DNA of 64,000 nucleotides from Thalassospira alkalitolerans (GCF_002115745.1 NZ_JFKB01000001.1:62001-126000), one strand, 5' to 3'. Numbered from the stretch's first letter, positions 26,823 through 37,304 are shown. A program made the numbers and translations. The notes: generated from the letters alone by a model not told the origin.

Positions 26823-28376
26823 GTGAAAAAACCAGAAACGCCAAAACCCGACGCTTCCGCAAATCCGGCCGAGCCAAAAGCCAGGCCATCTGAAACCATT
26901 TCAATCGACAGCAAAGGCAATGCAAGCGTTGCCAAGGAAGCTGCCGAACAGAAATCCGATGCCGCTTCCAAAGCGAAAGCAGCAACCGCATCTGCAAGCG
27001 CGACGGGTAACGGCCCAAAAGCGCCATCTGGGGCATCCGAACCGGCAACCGATACAAAACCCCAGATCAAACCGGGCATAAACCAAAAACCATCTTCGGA
27101 CGAAGCCAAACAGGCCAAAGACGAACCCGCCCGCCAAAAACGTGGTGGCAAGGCGATCTTGCTGTTTGTGATCATCATTGCCGGCGCATTAGCCGCCGGA
27201 TGGCTAACCCGCGCCCTTTGGTGGCGCGATGCCGAACCGGTTCTAAGCGAATATGTCCCGGCTGAAATCCTTGCCGAAATCGCGCCCGAAGCCGGAACCG
27301 GTTCCGAATTAACATCGGGCACGGTTACATCCGACGCAGATACCGGCAATACCAGCCCAACGAGTACCGGCACCCCCTCAGGGTCAGACACAGCAACAAA
27401 CACAGACACCTCATCCGATGTCGTGGAACGTGATGATGCCATGCTCGGCAATGAAGACAATCTGACCCCACCGGAAAATAACGGCACCTTGGCAAATGGC
27501 GGCAATATGCCAATGACGGCGGCCAAGGATAGCCCGGTTGTTGTCGATCCTGAATTGACCGAACGCCTGTCACGTCTGGAAGGTACGATCAACGCCCTGC
27601 GTGAACGGCTAAACAGCGAACGTGGCGACACATTAAATAATTCGGTCGCCCGGCGGATTGCGGAAATCGAAACCCGTACCGCCCCGATCGAAGAACTGGC
27701 GCGCGTCGAAGCGGAACTGGCCGGTGTCGCATCTGAAATGCGCGAGCTTTCTGCCCGTCTTTCCACCATGGAAGCCGAAGTCCGCGCAACGGCCGGTCTT
27801 CGTGTCGAAAGCCGTGGTCAGGCAATCGCCATGGCCGTGACCATTTTGCGTGATGCCCTGCAACGTGGCGGGCCATTCATGATCGCCCTTCACCAGCTTG
27901 AACGCAGCGGATCGGACGATCCGGTAATTGCAAAACAGATCGCAATCCTGAAACCACTTGCTGATCAAGGGGCACCAACTGTTGAAAAACTGCGCCAGTC
28001 CTTCCCGGTCATGGCGCAAGAAGCTATTAAAGCCGCAAGTGACGATCATTCCGGCACGGTCCTTGACGCAACTTGGGCCAATATCAAAAAATTGATCCCG
28101 ATCCGTCGTGTTGACGTTGCAGGCGAAGGTTCGCTTGATGGGCGGCTTGTCACGGCGGAAACAGCGCTTGAAAACAACGACCTTGATGCTGCAATTTCCG
28201 CCCTTGACGGTGTCGAAGGTGACAATGCCAGGGCCGCAATCAACACATGGCTTGGCAATGCCCAAAACCGTCAGGTTCTAAACGGTGCGATTTCAACACT
28301 AAGCGCGCATGCAATTAACCTTTTGACCGGCGACGGAACAGGGAACGGAACAGGAAATACGGGGGATAGCCAATGA
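26823..28376 (+). CDS. Alphaproteobacterial mitofilin (Mic60) homologue
   Basis: 517 residues from a GTG start. Residues 1-110 are low-complexity and rich in Ala, Pro, Lys and Asp, then one transmembrane helix at about 115-133 (AILLFVIIIAGALAAGWL), a second acidic disordered stretch to about 235, a coiled coil about 240-330 (LSRLEGTINALRERL) and a C-terminal mitofilin-type domain with NNDLDAAISALDGVEGDNAR. Homologues between hemD and hemY in alphaproteobacteria are known as ancestral Mic60 and shape intracytoplasmic or envelope membranes. It should face the periplasm with a cytoplasmic N terminus. It overlaps hemY by four bases. Confidence 0.85.
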   Translation: MKKPETPKPDASANPAEPKARPSETISIDSKGNASVAKEAAEQKSDAASKAKAATASASATGNGPKAPSGASEPATDTKPQIKPGINQKPSSDEAKQAKDEPARQKRGGKAILLFVIIIAGALAAGWLTRALWWRDAEPVLSEYVPAEILAEIAPEAGTGSELTSGTVTSDADTGNTSPTSTGTPSGSDTATNTDTSSDVVERDDAMLGNEDNLTPPENNGTLANGGNMPMTAAKDSPVVVDPELTERLSRLEGTINALRERLNSERGDTLNNSVARRIAEIETRTAPIEELARVEAELAGVASEMRELSARLSTMEAEVRATAGLRVESRGQAIAMAVTILRDALQRGGPFMIALHQLERSGSDDPVIAKQIAILKPLADQGAPTVEKLRQSFPVMAQEAIKAASDDHSGTVLDATWANIKKLIPIRRVDVAGEGSLDGRLVTAETALENNDLDAAISALDGVEGDNARAAINTWLGNAQNRQVLNGAISTLSAHAINLLTGDGTGNGTGNTGDSQ

Positions 28377-29797
28377 TCCGTATCGGCTTTTTCATCCTGA
28401 TCACGGCCCTTCTGGTGACCTGCACGGTCTGGTTTGCCAACAATCCGGGCAATATGACCATTGTTTGGCTGGGCTATCGGTTTGACGGGTCCATCGGCAT
28501 GGTTGCCCTTGGTCTTTTGGCATTAACCGCCCTGCTGGTTGTTTTATGGCGCTGCTGGTCGGCAATTGCCAATTCACCAAGCTGGCTTGGCCGTATTCTG
28601 GGCAGTCGCCGCCGTAAAAAAGGCCAACAGGCTCTGACCATGGGCTTGCTGGAACTGGCGTCGGGTGATGTCCGTCAGGCGTTAAAACATACCCGTGCGG
28701 TGGATCGTTACCTCGAAGACGACACCCTGACCCGGCTTCTAACCGCACAGGCCGCAGAACTGGATGGCGATAACAATGCCGCCAAACGCCAGTTCGAAGC
28801 CATGCTGGAAAAACCGGACTCGGCCTTTTTCGGGCTGCGTGGTTTGTTGCAACTTTCGCTAAAGGCCGATGATCGATCAGCCGCACTTGACTATGCCGAA
28901 CGCGCCCATCGTTTGCGCCCTCGCAATCCGGCCGTTCTGGTGACCCTGTTTGATCTTTTACTCGGCGCCAAACGTTGGGACCGTGCCTTGACCCTTTTGG
29001 TTGATGCGCAAAAAGCCAATGTTTTCAACGAAGACGAACTTACCCGTCGTCGTGCGCTTCTGATCACGGCAAAGGCCGAAGATGCCATCACCGATGGTGA
29101 AAATACCGAAGCCATCAAACTTCTGCGCAAAGCACTAAACGCCCGCCCGGACTTTATCGGCGCGGCTGTGCTTTTGGCCAAGCTTTATGCCGATAACAAT
29201 CAGGCCGCCAAGGCCCGCGATGTTGTGCTGCAAAGCTGGCGAACATCGCCATCGGCCGCCCTTGGTTCGATTTATGTGAACAGCCTTGATGGCGATGCCC
29301 TGGCCAAGGTCAAAGCGGTTGAAAAACTGATTGCGACCAACCCCGACCATATCGAAAGCCAGCTTCTGATTGCCGAGGCTGCCCTTGCCGCCGATCTTTG
29401 GGGCATGGCGCGTGGCAATCTGGAAAAGGCCATTGCCAATAAAGCACAGGCGCGCCATTACCGCCTGCTTTCCGATCTTGAATTTCGCGAAAAGAAAGAC
29501 GCCGCCAAGGCACGGGAACTTCTGGTCAAGGCCAGCCATGCCAATCCTGATCCGGGCTGGCGTTGCGGGGCATGTGGTGCAGAAACCGATAAATGGGCTG
29601 TTACCTGCCCGTCCTGTCATTCCTTTGGCAGCATCGACTGGCGTGCGCCGCTCCGTGTGCATAACGATACTCCGGCATCCAAACAGACCGCGCCCAAACA
29701 ACCTGCTGCGATCAAGCAGGACGGCGCGATTATCGAAAATGCCCCCCCAACGGATACCGCAGATACCAAAACCAAAGACAGCCAACCAGCGGCCTGA
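28373..29797 (+). CDS. HemY-family TPR membrane protein with C-terminal zinc ribbon
   Basis: 474 residues. Two N-terminal helices (about 3-22 and 40-62: GFFILITALLVTCTVWFAN, ALGLLALTALLVVLW) are followed by TPR-like repeats about 85-390. The end has WRCGACGAETDKWAVTCPSC, a CxxC...CxxC zinc ribbon, then a low-complexity tail. HemY proteins sit beside hemCD but have no proven enzymatic role; this is not the Gram-positive coproporphyrinogen oxidase of the same name. The layout of membrane helix, TPR and rubredoxin-like ribbon also recalls LapB. ATGA overlap with the Mic60 gene and a terminator after it close the haem block. Confidence 0.85.
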   Translation: MIRIGFFILITALLVTCTVWFANNPGNMTIVWLGYRFDGSIGMVALGLLALTALLVVLWRCWSAIANSPSWLGRILGSRRRKKGQQALTMGLLELASGDVRQALKHTRAVDRYLEDDTLTRLLTAQAAELDGDNNAAKRQFEAMLEKPDSAFFGLRGLLQLSLKADDRSAALDYAERAHRLRPRNPAVLVTLFDLLLGAKRWDRALTLLVDAQKANVFNEDELTRRRALLITAKAEDAITDGENTEAIKLLRKALNARPDFIGAAVLLAKLYADNNQAAKARDVVLQSWRTSPSAALGSIYVNSLDGDALAKVKAVEKLIATNPDHIESQLLIAEAALAADLWGMARGNLEKAIANKAQARHYRLLSDLEFREKKDAAKARELLVKASHANPDPGWRCGACGAETDKWAVTCPSCHSFGSIDWRAPLRVHNDTPASKQTAPKQPAAIKQDGAIIENAPPTDTADTKTKDSQPAA

Positions 29798-29819
29798 TCA
29801 AATCCGCATCCAAACAAAG

Positions 29820-29856
29820 AAAAGGGCAGCAGACATTAATGTCTGCTGCCCTTTTT
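29820..29856. terminator. Bidirectional terminator, 36-bp perfect palindrome between hemY and purH
   Basis: Every base from 29820 to 29855 pairs around a centre at 29837/29838 (core GCAGCAGACATTAATGTCTG). A-rich and T-rich edges supply the run on both strands, serving the convergent hemY and purH transcripts. Confidence 0.88.
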
Positions 29857-29878
29857 ACATATGGATCACGTCACCAAA

Positions 29879-31456
29879 TTAATGACGGAAATGACGCATC
29901 CCGGTAAAGACCATGGCGATGCCATGTTCATCCGCGGCGGCAATGACTTCTTCATCGCGCATCGAGCCGCCCGGCTGGATCACTGCCGTTGCACCGGCAT
30001 TGACCGCAGCCAAAAGGCCATCGGCAAACGGGAAGAACGCATCAGATGATACGACCGAACCCTTGGTGCGCAATTCGGCTTCACCGGCATTTTTGCTGGC
30101 TTCTTCAGCTTTCCATGCGGCAATGCGCGAACTGTCAACGCGGCTCATCTGACCGGCACCAACACCGACGGTTTTGCCGTCTTTAACGTAAACAATCGCG
30201 TTTGATTTGACGTGTTTGCCAACACGGAAGGCAAACAACAGATCATCAAGTTCTGCATCAGACGGTTTGCGCTTGGTAACGACTTTAAGGTCTTCACGCT
30301 TTACACGGCCCGCATCGCGGTTTTGCAACAGATACCCACCGGCCAGCGAACGCAGCGTCATGTCTTCGGCTTCGGGATCGGCCATGCCGCCGGTGATCAA
30401 AACACGCAGGTTCTTTTTGGCCGACAAAACTTCACGCGCAGCATCATCCGCATCCGGGCAAATCACGACTTCAGCAAACAGCTTGGCAATTTCTTCGGCA
30501 GTGGCTTTATCAAGTGTGCGGTTGACCGCAATGATACCGCCAAAGGCCGAAACCGGATCACATGACAACGCCTTGTGATAGGCATCAATCAGGCTATCGC
30601 CTTCGGCAACACCGCAAGGATTGGCGTGTTTGATGATCGCTACAGCCGGTTTTGTGCCAAATTCCGAAACCAGTTCAAACGCGGCATCGGTGTCGTTCAG
30701 GTTATTGAACGACAGTTCCTTGCCCTGAAGCTGGGTCGCGGTGGCAACACCCGGACGGTTTTTACCGTTGGTATAAAACGCGGCCTGCTGATGCGGGTTT
30801 TCACCGTAACGGAGCGTCTGTTTCAGTTCGGATGAAACATTCAAACGCTGCGGGAAGGTTTCGCCAAGTTCACCAGCAAACCAGGTTGAAATCGCCGAGT
30901 CATAAGCACCCGTGCGCGAAAATGCCTTGGCCGCCAGAACGCGGCGGGTCTCGGTCAAGGTCGCACCGTTGTTTTCTGCCATTTCCGCAACCACACGGCC
31001 ATAATCGGCCGGATCAACCACGACGGTAACCGTCTCGTGGTTTTTCGCCGCCGAACGGATCATGCTGGGGCCGCCGATATCAATATTTTCAATGCAAGTG
31101 TCAAAATCGGCACCCTTGGCAACGGTTTCTTCAAACGGATACAGGTTCACCGCGACCAGATCGATCGGGGAAATGTCGTTATCTTTCATCGCCTGCATAT
31201 GGCTTGAAAGAGAACGGCGCCCCAAAAGGCCGCCATGGATTTTCGGATGAAGCGTTTTAACACGACCATCCATGATTTCAGGGAAACCGGTATGGTCGGC
31301 AACTTCCTTTACAGGAATACCGGCCGCTTCGATGGCCTTGGCGGAACCACCAGTCGACAGGATTTCAACACCCTGTTCATGAAGGGATTTGGCAAATTCG
31401 ACCAGACCGGTCTTGTCGGAAACGGAAATCAGCGCGCGCGCAATACGAGCAGTCAT
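29879..31456 (-). CDS. purH: Bifunctional AICAR transformylase / IMP cyclohydrolase
   Basis: 525 residues from ATG 31456 (a TTG five codons upstream is possible). The IMP cyclohydrolase domain starts [19 protein letters not shown], and the transformylase domain from about residue 200 has [32 protein letters not shown] and [11 protein letters not shown]. It performs the last two steps of purine synthesis. Monocistronic; it shares a palindromic terminator with hemY and has 305 bp before the next gene upstream. Confidence 0.97.
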   Translation of the reverse strand: MTARIARALISVSDKTGLVEFAKSLHEQGVEILSTGGSAKAIEAAGIPVKEVADHTGFPEIMDGRVKTLHPKIHGGLLGRRSLSSHMQAMKDNDISPIDLVAVNLYPFEETVAKGADFDTCIENIDIGGPSMIRSAAKNHETVTVVVDPADYGRVVAEMAENNGATLTETRRVLAAKAFSRTGAYDSAISTWFAGELGETFPQRLNVSSELKQTLRYGENPHQQAAFYTNGKNRPGVATATQLQGKELSFNNLNDTDAAFELVSEFGTKPAVAIIKHANPCGVAEGDSLIDAYHKALSCDPVSAFGGIIAVNRTLDKATAEEIAKLFAEVVICPDADDAAREVLSAKKNLRVLITGGMADPEAEDMTLRSLAGGYLLQNRDAGRVKREDLKVVTKRKPSDAELDDLLFAFRVGKHVKSNAIVYVKDGKTVGVGAGQMSRVDSSRIAAWKAEEASKNAGEAELRTKGSVVSSDAFFPFADGLLAAVNAGATAVIQPGGSMRDEEVIAAADEHGIAMVFTGMRHFRH

Positions 31457-31761
31457 CGGGTTCGCTTTCAATACATCGTCATGGATGAAGGCAGCGGACC
31501 CATTGATGATATATCGACCCGATCAAGCGCCTGCGCACGCCATACGTTCCGGGCAACCGGCCTGCATCGAAACGAAAACGTCTTCCGGGAAATTGGTTCA
31601 ATCCCGGCTTTGGTCCCGTTCGGGCCGACACATGATCAATGAGTCCGAACCATGTTTCGCGCGGAGCTTTATCACGCAGCGGTCAAAAAGTGGACCCCGA
31701 AATGTTGCATGGCGGTGTGCAGCCTGACGCAGACATTTAAAACAGTACAGCGGTAACCGGC
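31457..31761. other. 305 bp intergenic region upstream of purH
   Basis: This stretch must carry the purH promoter and the end of the upstream capD-like gene. Open frames here (for example 31389-31727, plus) have no family resemblance. I see no riboswitch-like conserved core, strong hairpin or tRNA. Confidence 0.5.
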
Positions 31762-33720
31762 CTAAAGGCCCCCAGCCGCCTGATCAATCTTGGCCGGGGC
31801 ATCATCAGCAAAAAACGATTTTACACCGATCTCGGGCGGCTGGAATTCCGGGACAAGGCGACTGATCAATTCCAGCGTTTTATGCGTATCGCGGCTTTGC
31901 GCACTTTCACCAAGCTCGGCAAACACCTGTTTGATCAAGGCATAATCAACAACACGCGGTGCGGCCAGCATCAAACCATCGGTTTCAGTGGGTTCGGGCG
32001 GTTCAGCATCATGAAAAAGTTCTTCATAAAGCTTCTCGCCCGGGCGCAGGCCCGTCACCTTGATATCCACGTCCTTGCCCGGGCGCAGGCCCGACAACAT
32101 GATCATCTGACGCGCCAGATCGATGATTTTCACCGGGCGCCCCATATCGAGAACGAAAATCTTGCCGCCATCAGTCACGCCATGATTGCCAAGTTCGGCG
32201 GCCTGAAGGACAAGCTCAACCGCCTCGGCAATCGTCATGAAGTACCGCGTAATGCCTTCATGGGTCACCGTTAACGGGCCACCGGCTTCAAGCTGTCGAC
32301 GGAACAATGGCACCACCGATCCGGTTGATCCCAAAACATTACCAAACCGCACGGTGACAAACCGCGTCGGGCCGCGCTGATCGTCAGGCAGGGTTTCAAG
32401 CGCCTGACAATAACATTCTGCCAGTCGTTTGGACGCCCCCATGACATTGGCCGGGTTCACCGCCTTGTCGGTCGAAATCAAAACCATCGTGCCAACCCCC
32501 GCCGCACGGCAGGCTTCGGCAACATTGCGCGTCCCCAATGTATTGGTCAGGATGCCTTCGTTCGGATTATGTTCAACCAATGGCACATGCTTATAGGCCG
32601 CGGCATGAAAAACGATTTCGGGCTGTTGCTTGGCAAAAACCTGATCAATCCGGGTGCGATCACGCACATCGCCCAAAACACTGTCCCGCGGCAAATCGGG
32701 ATATTTTTCCGACATCTCCATATCGATGGCATACAGATTGTATTCCCCGGCATCAACCAAGGTCAGGCTAGCCGGGCCATAGCCGGAAATCTGGCGCACC
32801 AGTTCCGACCCGATGGATCCCCCCGCCCCGGTAATCAGAACCCGACGGCCAGCAATCATCTGGCGTACTTTATCACGATCAAGACGTGCCTGGGGCCGCC
32901 CCAAAAGGTCTTCAATCGCCACCGGACGGATTTGCAACGGATCAGAAAGCCCTTCACGAAGGTCGCCTAGTTTCGGCAAGCGTGCCAATGTCATGCCATG
33001 GTGATCGGCGATTTCAACCCACTTGGTGATGTCTTCATGACGCAGTGCATCACCGGTCAGAACCATGCGGCGGGGTAATCCGCGCTTGTTCTTTTCCAGC
33101 TTGTTCAGCGTTTCTTCCAACTTGTCGATTGTCGCCAGAACATCAACACCGTGCATATTGCGGCCCACCCGTCCCTCGGTCAGTGCAACAATGCCCACCA
33201 CATCAAACGGTGTATCGGCCGAACGGCGCGTTTCACGAATAAAGGCCTCGGCCTCGTCCCCCGCACCAATCAACAGGACCGGCACCCGCTGCGTTCCCTG
33301 ACGCACCATCGCGCGTGCCGTGGTTTTATCCTTGGCAACCCGGTAAATCAAACGCGACCCACCCAACAACGCCATCAACAGGAACCACTGGATGATCGGG
33401 GTTGATCGCGGCAACCAATCAAGTCGCGTGGTGAAAAACAGGATCAGGAACAAGACACCAACGCCAACCGTCACCGCCTTGGCGATCCGTGTCAGATCGT
33501 TAAGCGACGCATAGCGCCAGATGCCGCGATAAAGCCCAAAGAACCAGAACGAAATTGCGGAAATAACCGTAAAGATCGACGCAGAAAACAGGATGTTTTG
33601 CGGATCATAAAAGACCACACCATCGCCAACCCGCAAATACAGGGCCGCAGGAAACGAAATGGCCGCCATCATCACGTCATGGACAAAGGCGATATGGCTA
33701 CGTTGCAACAAACGCGACAT
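31762..33720 (-). CDS. Membrane NDP-sugar dehydratase/epimerase (CapD/PglF/WbpM family)
   Basis: 652 residues. Four hydrophobic helices occupy about residues 10-125, then a CoA-binding-like Rossmann domain, then the SDR catalytic domain from about 290 with VLITGAGGSIGSELVRQI, DVRDRTRI, AAAYKHVPLVE and LISTDKAVNPANVMGASKR. The SxDKA...K motif in place of YxxxK is typical of the UDP-GlcNAc 4,6-dehydratases in this family. It would make the modified sugar that starts an O-antigen, capsule or glycoprotein glycan. It follows a WecA-like transferase gene on the same strand with a 141 bp gap. Confidence 0.92.
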   Translation of the reverse strand: MSRLLQRSHIAFVHDVMMAAISFPAALYLRVGDGVVFYDPQNILFSASIFTVISAISFWFFGLYRGIWRYASLNDLTRIAKAVTVGVGVLFLILFFTTRLDWLPRSTPIIQWFLLMALLGGSRLIYRVAKDKTTARAMVRQGTQRVPVLLIGAGDEAEAFIRETRRSADTPFDVVGIVALTEGRVGRNMHGVDVLATIDKLEETLNKLEKNKRGLPRRMVLTGDALRHEDITKWVEIADHHGMTLARLPKLGDLREGLSDPLQIRPVAIEDLLGRPQARLDRDKVRQMIAGRRVLITGAGGSIGSELVRQISGYGPASLTLVDAGEYNLYAIDMEMSEKYPDLPRDSVLGDVRDRTRIDQVFAKQQPEIVFHAAAYKHVPLVEHNPNEGILTNTLGTRNVAEACRAAGVGTMVLISTDKAVNPANVMGASKRLAECYCQALETLPDDQRGPTRFVTVRFGNVLGSTGSVVPLFRRQLEAGGPLTVTHEGITRYFMTIAEAVELVLQAAELGNHGVTDGGKIFVLDMGRPVKIIDLARQMIMLSGLRPGKDVDIKVTGLRPGEKLYEELFHDAEPPEPTETDGLMLAAPRVVDYALIKQVFAELGESAQSRDTHKTLELISRLVPEFQPPEIGVKSFFADDAPAKIDQAAGGL

Positions 33721-33861
33721 GCGGTCCCTTACCGGAATTTATCTATCTTGTAATGCCTGCCACATTACTTACACGTAATCGGTACAGGCACGGAAATTCT
33801 TTTCGCGCCCGACCCGGCACAAGTCAAGCCAAGTCACCTGACGGAACATGCAACAAAGCCA

Positions 33862-34908
33862 TCACTGTGGCTTAGACGGCGCACCCTTTACCGGCAGGCA
33901 TTTCATCGCCCAGATCAAAAGCCCGACCACGATCACGGCGGGCACCAAACGTACCCACGGTGCTATTCCGACTGGCAGGAAGATAATAATGATCAGCGCG
34001 ATATTGCACAACGTAATCAGGGACGATACCTGTGCGTGGCTCATGCTGCGCTGGGTCGCCTGCTGATAGAAATGTTCCCGATGCGCTTGCCAGACTTTTT
34101 CACGCCGAAGCCCGCGTTTGATCAGGGTAAAGGTCGCATCGACCAGATAATAAGACGGCAGGATCAAGGCGGGCATCCATGCGCCACGCGCGGCCAGTTC
34201 GAATAACAGCCACCCCAGAACAAAACCCAGCGGCACCGATCCGACGTCGCCCAGAAACAGTTTCGCCGGATGCCAGTTCCAGATCAGAAAACCGGCCATG
34301 ATCGCCAGAACACCAAGGCCGATATACCCCAGATCAATGAATTCCGGCAGTGGCGCCAAAAGGGCCAGAACAAAAACGCCCGCACCAATTGACCCGGCTT
34401 CGACCCCGGTAATGCCATCGATCCCATCCATGAAATTAAACAGGTTCAGGAACCAGACCCAGGCCAGAACCACCAAAATGCGATCCAGCCACATCGGCAC
34501 CAACCCTTGAAGAACCGGGCCATCAATAGCAAAAACACCGACAATTACGGCAATAAACTGACAGGCAAACCGAATAGCCGGTGATAAATCATGGCGATCA
34601 TCAAGCCAGCTAAGTCCGCCAAGTACCACAGCGGCAGCCAACATGCCCCAGCGCGCAATATCGGTATCGCCCGACCATAAAAATACCGCGCCGACCATCA
34701 CCACCAAAAGCGGTGTCACCGCCAAACCACCGCCACGCGGGGTTGGCACGGCATGACTTGAACGATGGTTGGGCATATCCAGAATTGCCTTGCGCCGCAG
34801 ATACAGCAACACCGCCCAGGTCAGCAACATCGTACCGATCAAAAAGCAACCCGAAAAAATCGCAAGTGCGGCAAAAGACATCTGTGTCGCCCGTTCCGTT
34901 TCCATCAT
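33862..34908 (-). CDS. Undecaprenyl-phosphate sugar-1-phosphate transferase (WecA/WbpL, MraY superfamily)
   Basis: About 348 residues from ATG 34908; ATG 34881 (MSFAALAIFSG) is also plausible. It is a polytopic membrane protein. Diagnostic cytoplasmic loops are DMPNHRSSHAVPTPRGGG, LDDRHDLSPAIR and NLFNFMDGIDGITGVEA, the last two with Asp residues for Mg2+ and catalysis. It loads the first sugar phosphate on undecaprenyl phosphate at the inner membrane. Pairing with the downstream dehydratase gene matches the Pseudomonas wbpL-wbpM arrangement, so a FucNAc- or QuiNAc-like first sugar is likely. Confidence 0.9.
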   Translation of the reverse strand: MMETERATQMSFAALAIFSGCFLIGTMLLTWAVLLYLRRKAILDMPNHRSSHAVPTPRGGGLAVTPLLVVMVGAVFLWSGDTDIARWGMLAAAVVLGGLSWLDDRHDLSPAIRFACQFIAVIVGVFAIDGPVLQGLVPMWLDRILVVLAWVWFLNLFNFMDGIDGITGVEAGSIGAGVFVLALLAPLPEFIDLGYIGLGVLAIMAGFLIWNWHPAKLFLGDVGSVPLGFVLGWLLFELAARGAWMPALILPSYYLVDATFTLIKRGLRREKVWQAHREHFYQQATQRSMSHAQVSSLITLCNIALIIIIFLPVGIAPWVRLVPAVIVVGLLIWAMKCLPVKGAPSKPQ

Positions 34909-35092
34909 CGTCAAAATACACGTCTGGATTACCGGGCACCTGCCCCCATCGCAAGGCTTTTCAACACCATCGACATATTCATAACCGCATACAAAGCAGC
35001 CCTGCCATGCCCGATAACATTTTGCTTCGCACTTTACACTTGATGCTCTGACGCTTAACTACAGCACATAACCCGAAACCGGAGATACCCCT

Positions 35093-36430
35093 TTGACAGA
35101 ACGTCGCGCCCGCCCGGATAACCGTCATGCCCAACCGGAAGATTTTCCCGATCCGCGCATGCTGGCCGTCAAAACCCTGCAAGAATTGCGCGGGGGCGAA
35201 GTTACGCTGGACGAACTTCTGTCAAAACACAGTTTTGGCCTGCCGTCGCTGGATCGCAATTTTTTGCGCCAATTGCTTGGCACCACATTGCGCCATCTGG
35301 GCGAAATCGATGCCATGCTGGCACCGCGTTATCACCCGCCGCAGGATCGCACGGCGTCCCGCCTGACCAATATCCTGCGCCTTGGCGTTGCCCAGTTGTT
35401 TTTCATGGATACAGCCGATCATGGCGCGGTTGACAGTACGGTCAATCTGGCGCGCGATGCCGGGCTTCATCGGTATGTCAAACTGATCAATGCCGTGTTG
35501 CGCGGGCTTCAGCGCGACGGCTTTGAATGGCCGGAAAATGTCGAAGGATGGCAATTAAACGTTCCGGCATGGCTGCGCGGATCCTGGAAAAAAGCCTATG
35601 GCGCGGAAATGGCCCAAGGCATTGCACAGGCAAGCCTTGGCTACGCCATGCTTGATCTGTCGGTCAAAGACCCGGCAGAAGCCGCGCATTGGGCCGAAGA
35701 AATGGATGGCGTTGTCTTGCCAACCGGCACGGTCCGCCTTGAAGGCCGCGGACGCATCCGTAAACTTCCAGGCTATAAAGACGGCAAATGGTGGGTCCAG
35801 GATGCCGCCGCATCGATCCCGGCCAAGCTGTTTGCAGCCTATGAAGGCAAAACCATCTATGACCTTTGTGCCGCACCGGGTGGCAAAACCATGCAGCTTG
35901 CCGCCATGGGCGCGCAGGCTATTGCGGTTGATAAATCCGAAGGCCGCCTGAAACGGGTTTATGAAAACCTTGAACGGGTGGAACTTGGCGCGGCTGTTGT
36001 CATCGGCGATGCCACGGATCTGGCCCCTGATACCCCGCGTGCAGACGCTGTTTTGCTCGACGCGCCTTGTTCCGCAACCGGCACCATTCGCCGTCATCCT
36101 GACATTCTGTTGCGCCAGAATGACAAATTGATGCGGTCGCTTTTGCCGATCCAGACAAAGCTGCTTAATCAGGCAGACAAGCTTCTAAATGTTGGCGGCG
36201 AGCTGATCTATTGCACCTGTTCGCTGCAACCCGAAGAAGGCGAACATCAGATCAAATCGTTTTTGGCCGATCATCCAAATTACGAACGCAAACCGATCAC
36301 CGCCGACGAACTTGGTGGCTGGGACGAGGCAATCAACGATGCGGGCGAACTGCGCATTCTGCCGCTATATATGCAAGAATATGGCGGGATCGATGGCTTC
36401 TTCTGTGCGCGTTTGGTCAAAAAATCCTGA
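35093..36430 (+). CDS. rsmB: 16S rRNA (cytosine(967)-C(5))-methyltransferase RsmB
   Basis: 445 residues from TTG 35093, with GGAG eight bases upstream; the next ATG (35159) would cut into the conserved NusB-like domain. The NusB-like RNA-binding domain spans about 20-150, and the methyltransferase domain has YDLCAAPGGKTMQLAAMG (SAM site), LLDAPCSATGTIRRHPD (PCS cysteine) and LIYCTCSLQPEEGE (catalytic TCS cysteine). It methylates C967 of 16S rRNA. Divergent from the WecA-like gene and upstream of rpe. Confidence 0.93.
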   Translation: MTERRARPDNRHAQPEDFPDPRMLAVKTLQELRGGEVTLDELLSKHSFGLPSLDRNFLRQLLGTTLRHLGEIDAMLAPRYHPPQDRTASRLTNILRLGVAQLFFMDTADHGAVDSTVNLARDAGLHRYVKLINAVLRGLQRDGFEWPENVEGWQLNVPAWLRGSWKKAYGAEMAQGIAQASLGYAMLDLSVKDPAEAAHWAEEMDGVVLPTGTVRLEGRGRIRKLPGYKDGKWWVQDAAASIPAKLFAAYEGKTIYDLCAAPGGKTMQLAAMGAQAIAVDKSEGRLKRVYENLERVELGAAVVIGDATDLAPDTPRADAVLLDAPCSATGTIRRHPDILLRQNDKLMRSLLPIQTKLLNQADKLLNVGGELIYCTCSLQPEEGEHQIKSFLADHPNYERKPITADELGGWDEAINDAGELRILPLYMQEYGGIDGFFCARLVKKS

Positions 36431-36558
36431 TCGCCCCCCTGAAACGATCCACAACAAGGCTGCCATTCACCCCGTTTGGGTGACAGGACCGTGTTTTTGG
36501 GGTATGAGAACCGCGAAATTCCCATATTCCATTTCGCTTTCAGGACCTGTGCCGCGCC

Positions 36559-37227
36559 ATGACCGCATCAAACGCCATCAAAATTGCCCCGTCGATCCTT
36601 TCAGCCGATTTCGCCCAGCTCGGCGTTGACGTCCGCGCGGTTGATGCCGCCGGGGCCGATTACATCCATATCGATGTCATGGACGGCCATTTTGTGCCCA
36701 ACATCACCATCGGCCCGGATGTGGTCAAAGCACTGCGCCCGCACAGCGACAAGGTGTTTGATGTGCATTTGATGATTGCACCTGTTGACCCCTATATCGA
36801 AGCCTTTGCCAATGCCGGGTCAGACATCATCACCATTCATGCCGAAGCCGGTCCGCATCTGCATCGCTCGCTGCAACTGATCAAGTCGCTGGGCAAAAAG
36901 GCCGGGGTGTCGCTGAACCCGTCAACGCCCGAAAGCGTGATTGAATATGTCATGGACATGGTTGACCTTGTGCTGGTCATGACCGTCAATCCGGGCTTTG
37001 GTGGCCAGAAATTCATCCCCAGCCAGCTTGAAAAAATCAAGCGCATCCGCAAAATGATCGACGCCACCGGGCGCGATATCGACCTTGAAGTTGATGGCGG
37101 CGTAAACCCGGAAATCGCACCCAAGGTGATTGCAGCCGGTGCAAATGTCCTTGTTGCCGGATCGGCCACCTTCAAAGGCGGACCGTCCGAATACGCCAAC
37201 AATATCAAAGCCATCCGCGGCAACTAA
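36559..37227 (+). CDS. rpe: Ribulose-phosphate 3-epimerase
   Basis: 222 residues. It is a TIM barrel with [15 protein letters not shown], the metal-site [37 protein letters not shown] and LEVDGGVN, all invariant in Rpe. It interconverts ribulose 5-phosphate and xylulose 5-phosphate in the pentose phosphate pathway. It lies 128 bp after rsmB, commonly adjacent in this group, and is followed by a strong terminator. Confidence 0.97.
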   Translation: MTASNAIKIAPSILSADFAQLGVDVRAVDAAGADYIHIDVMDGHFVPNITIGPDVVKALRPHSDKVFDVHLMIAPVDPYIEAFANAGSDIITIHAEAGPHLHRSLQLIKSLGKKAGVSLNPSTPESVIEYVMDMVDLVLVMTVNPGFGGQKFIPSQLEKIKRIRKMIDATGRDIDLEVDGGVNPEIAPKVIAAGANVLVAGSATFKGGPSEYANNIKAIRGN

Positions 37228-37256
37228 GCCTGTCGGACAGCTTTATCAGGCAATTC

Positions 37257-37304
37257 AAAAATGAATAGGGCCGGCGCAAAAATACCCGGCCCTATTCATT
37301 TTCG
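37257..37304. terminator. Bidirectional terminator between rpe and vapC
   Basis: AAATGAATAGGGCCGG pairs with CCGGCCCTATTCATTT around an 11-base loop, with A/T runs outside both arms. It serves the convergent rpe and toxin-gene transcripts. Confidence 0.88.

Noticed and set aside
32038..32093. Exact 17-base direct repeat (GCCCGGGCGCAGGCCCG) 39 bases apart
   Set aside because: It encodes the two GLRPG segments that are a normal part of the CapD/WbpM-family C-terminal region, so it is protein conservation rather than a DNA element.
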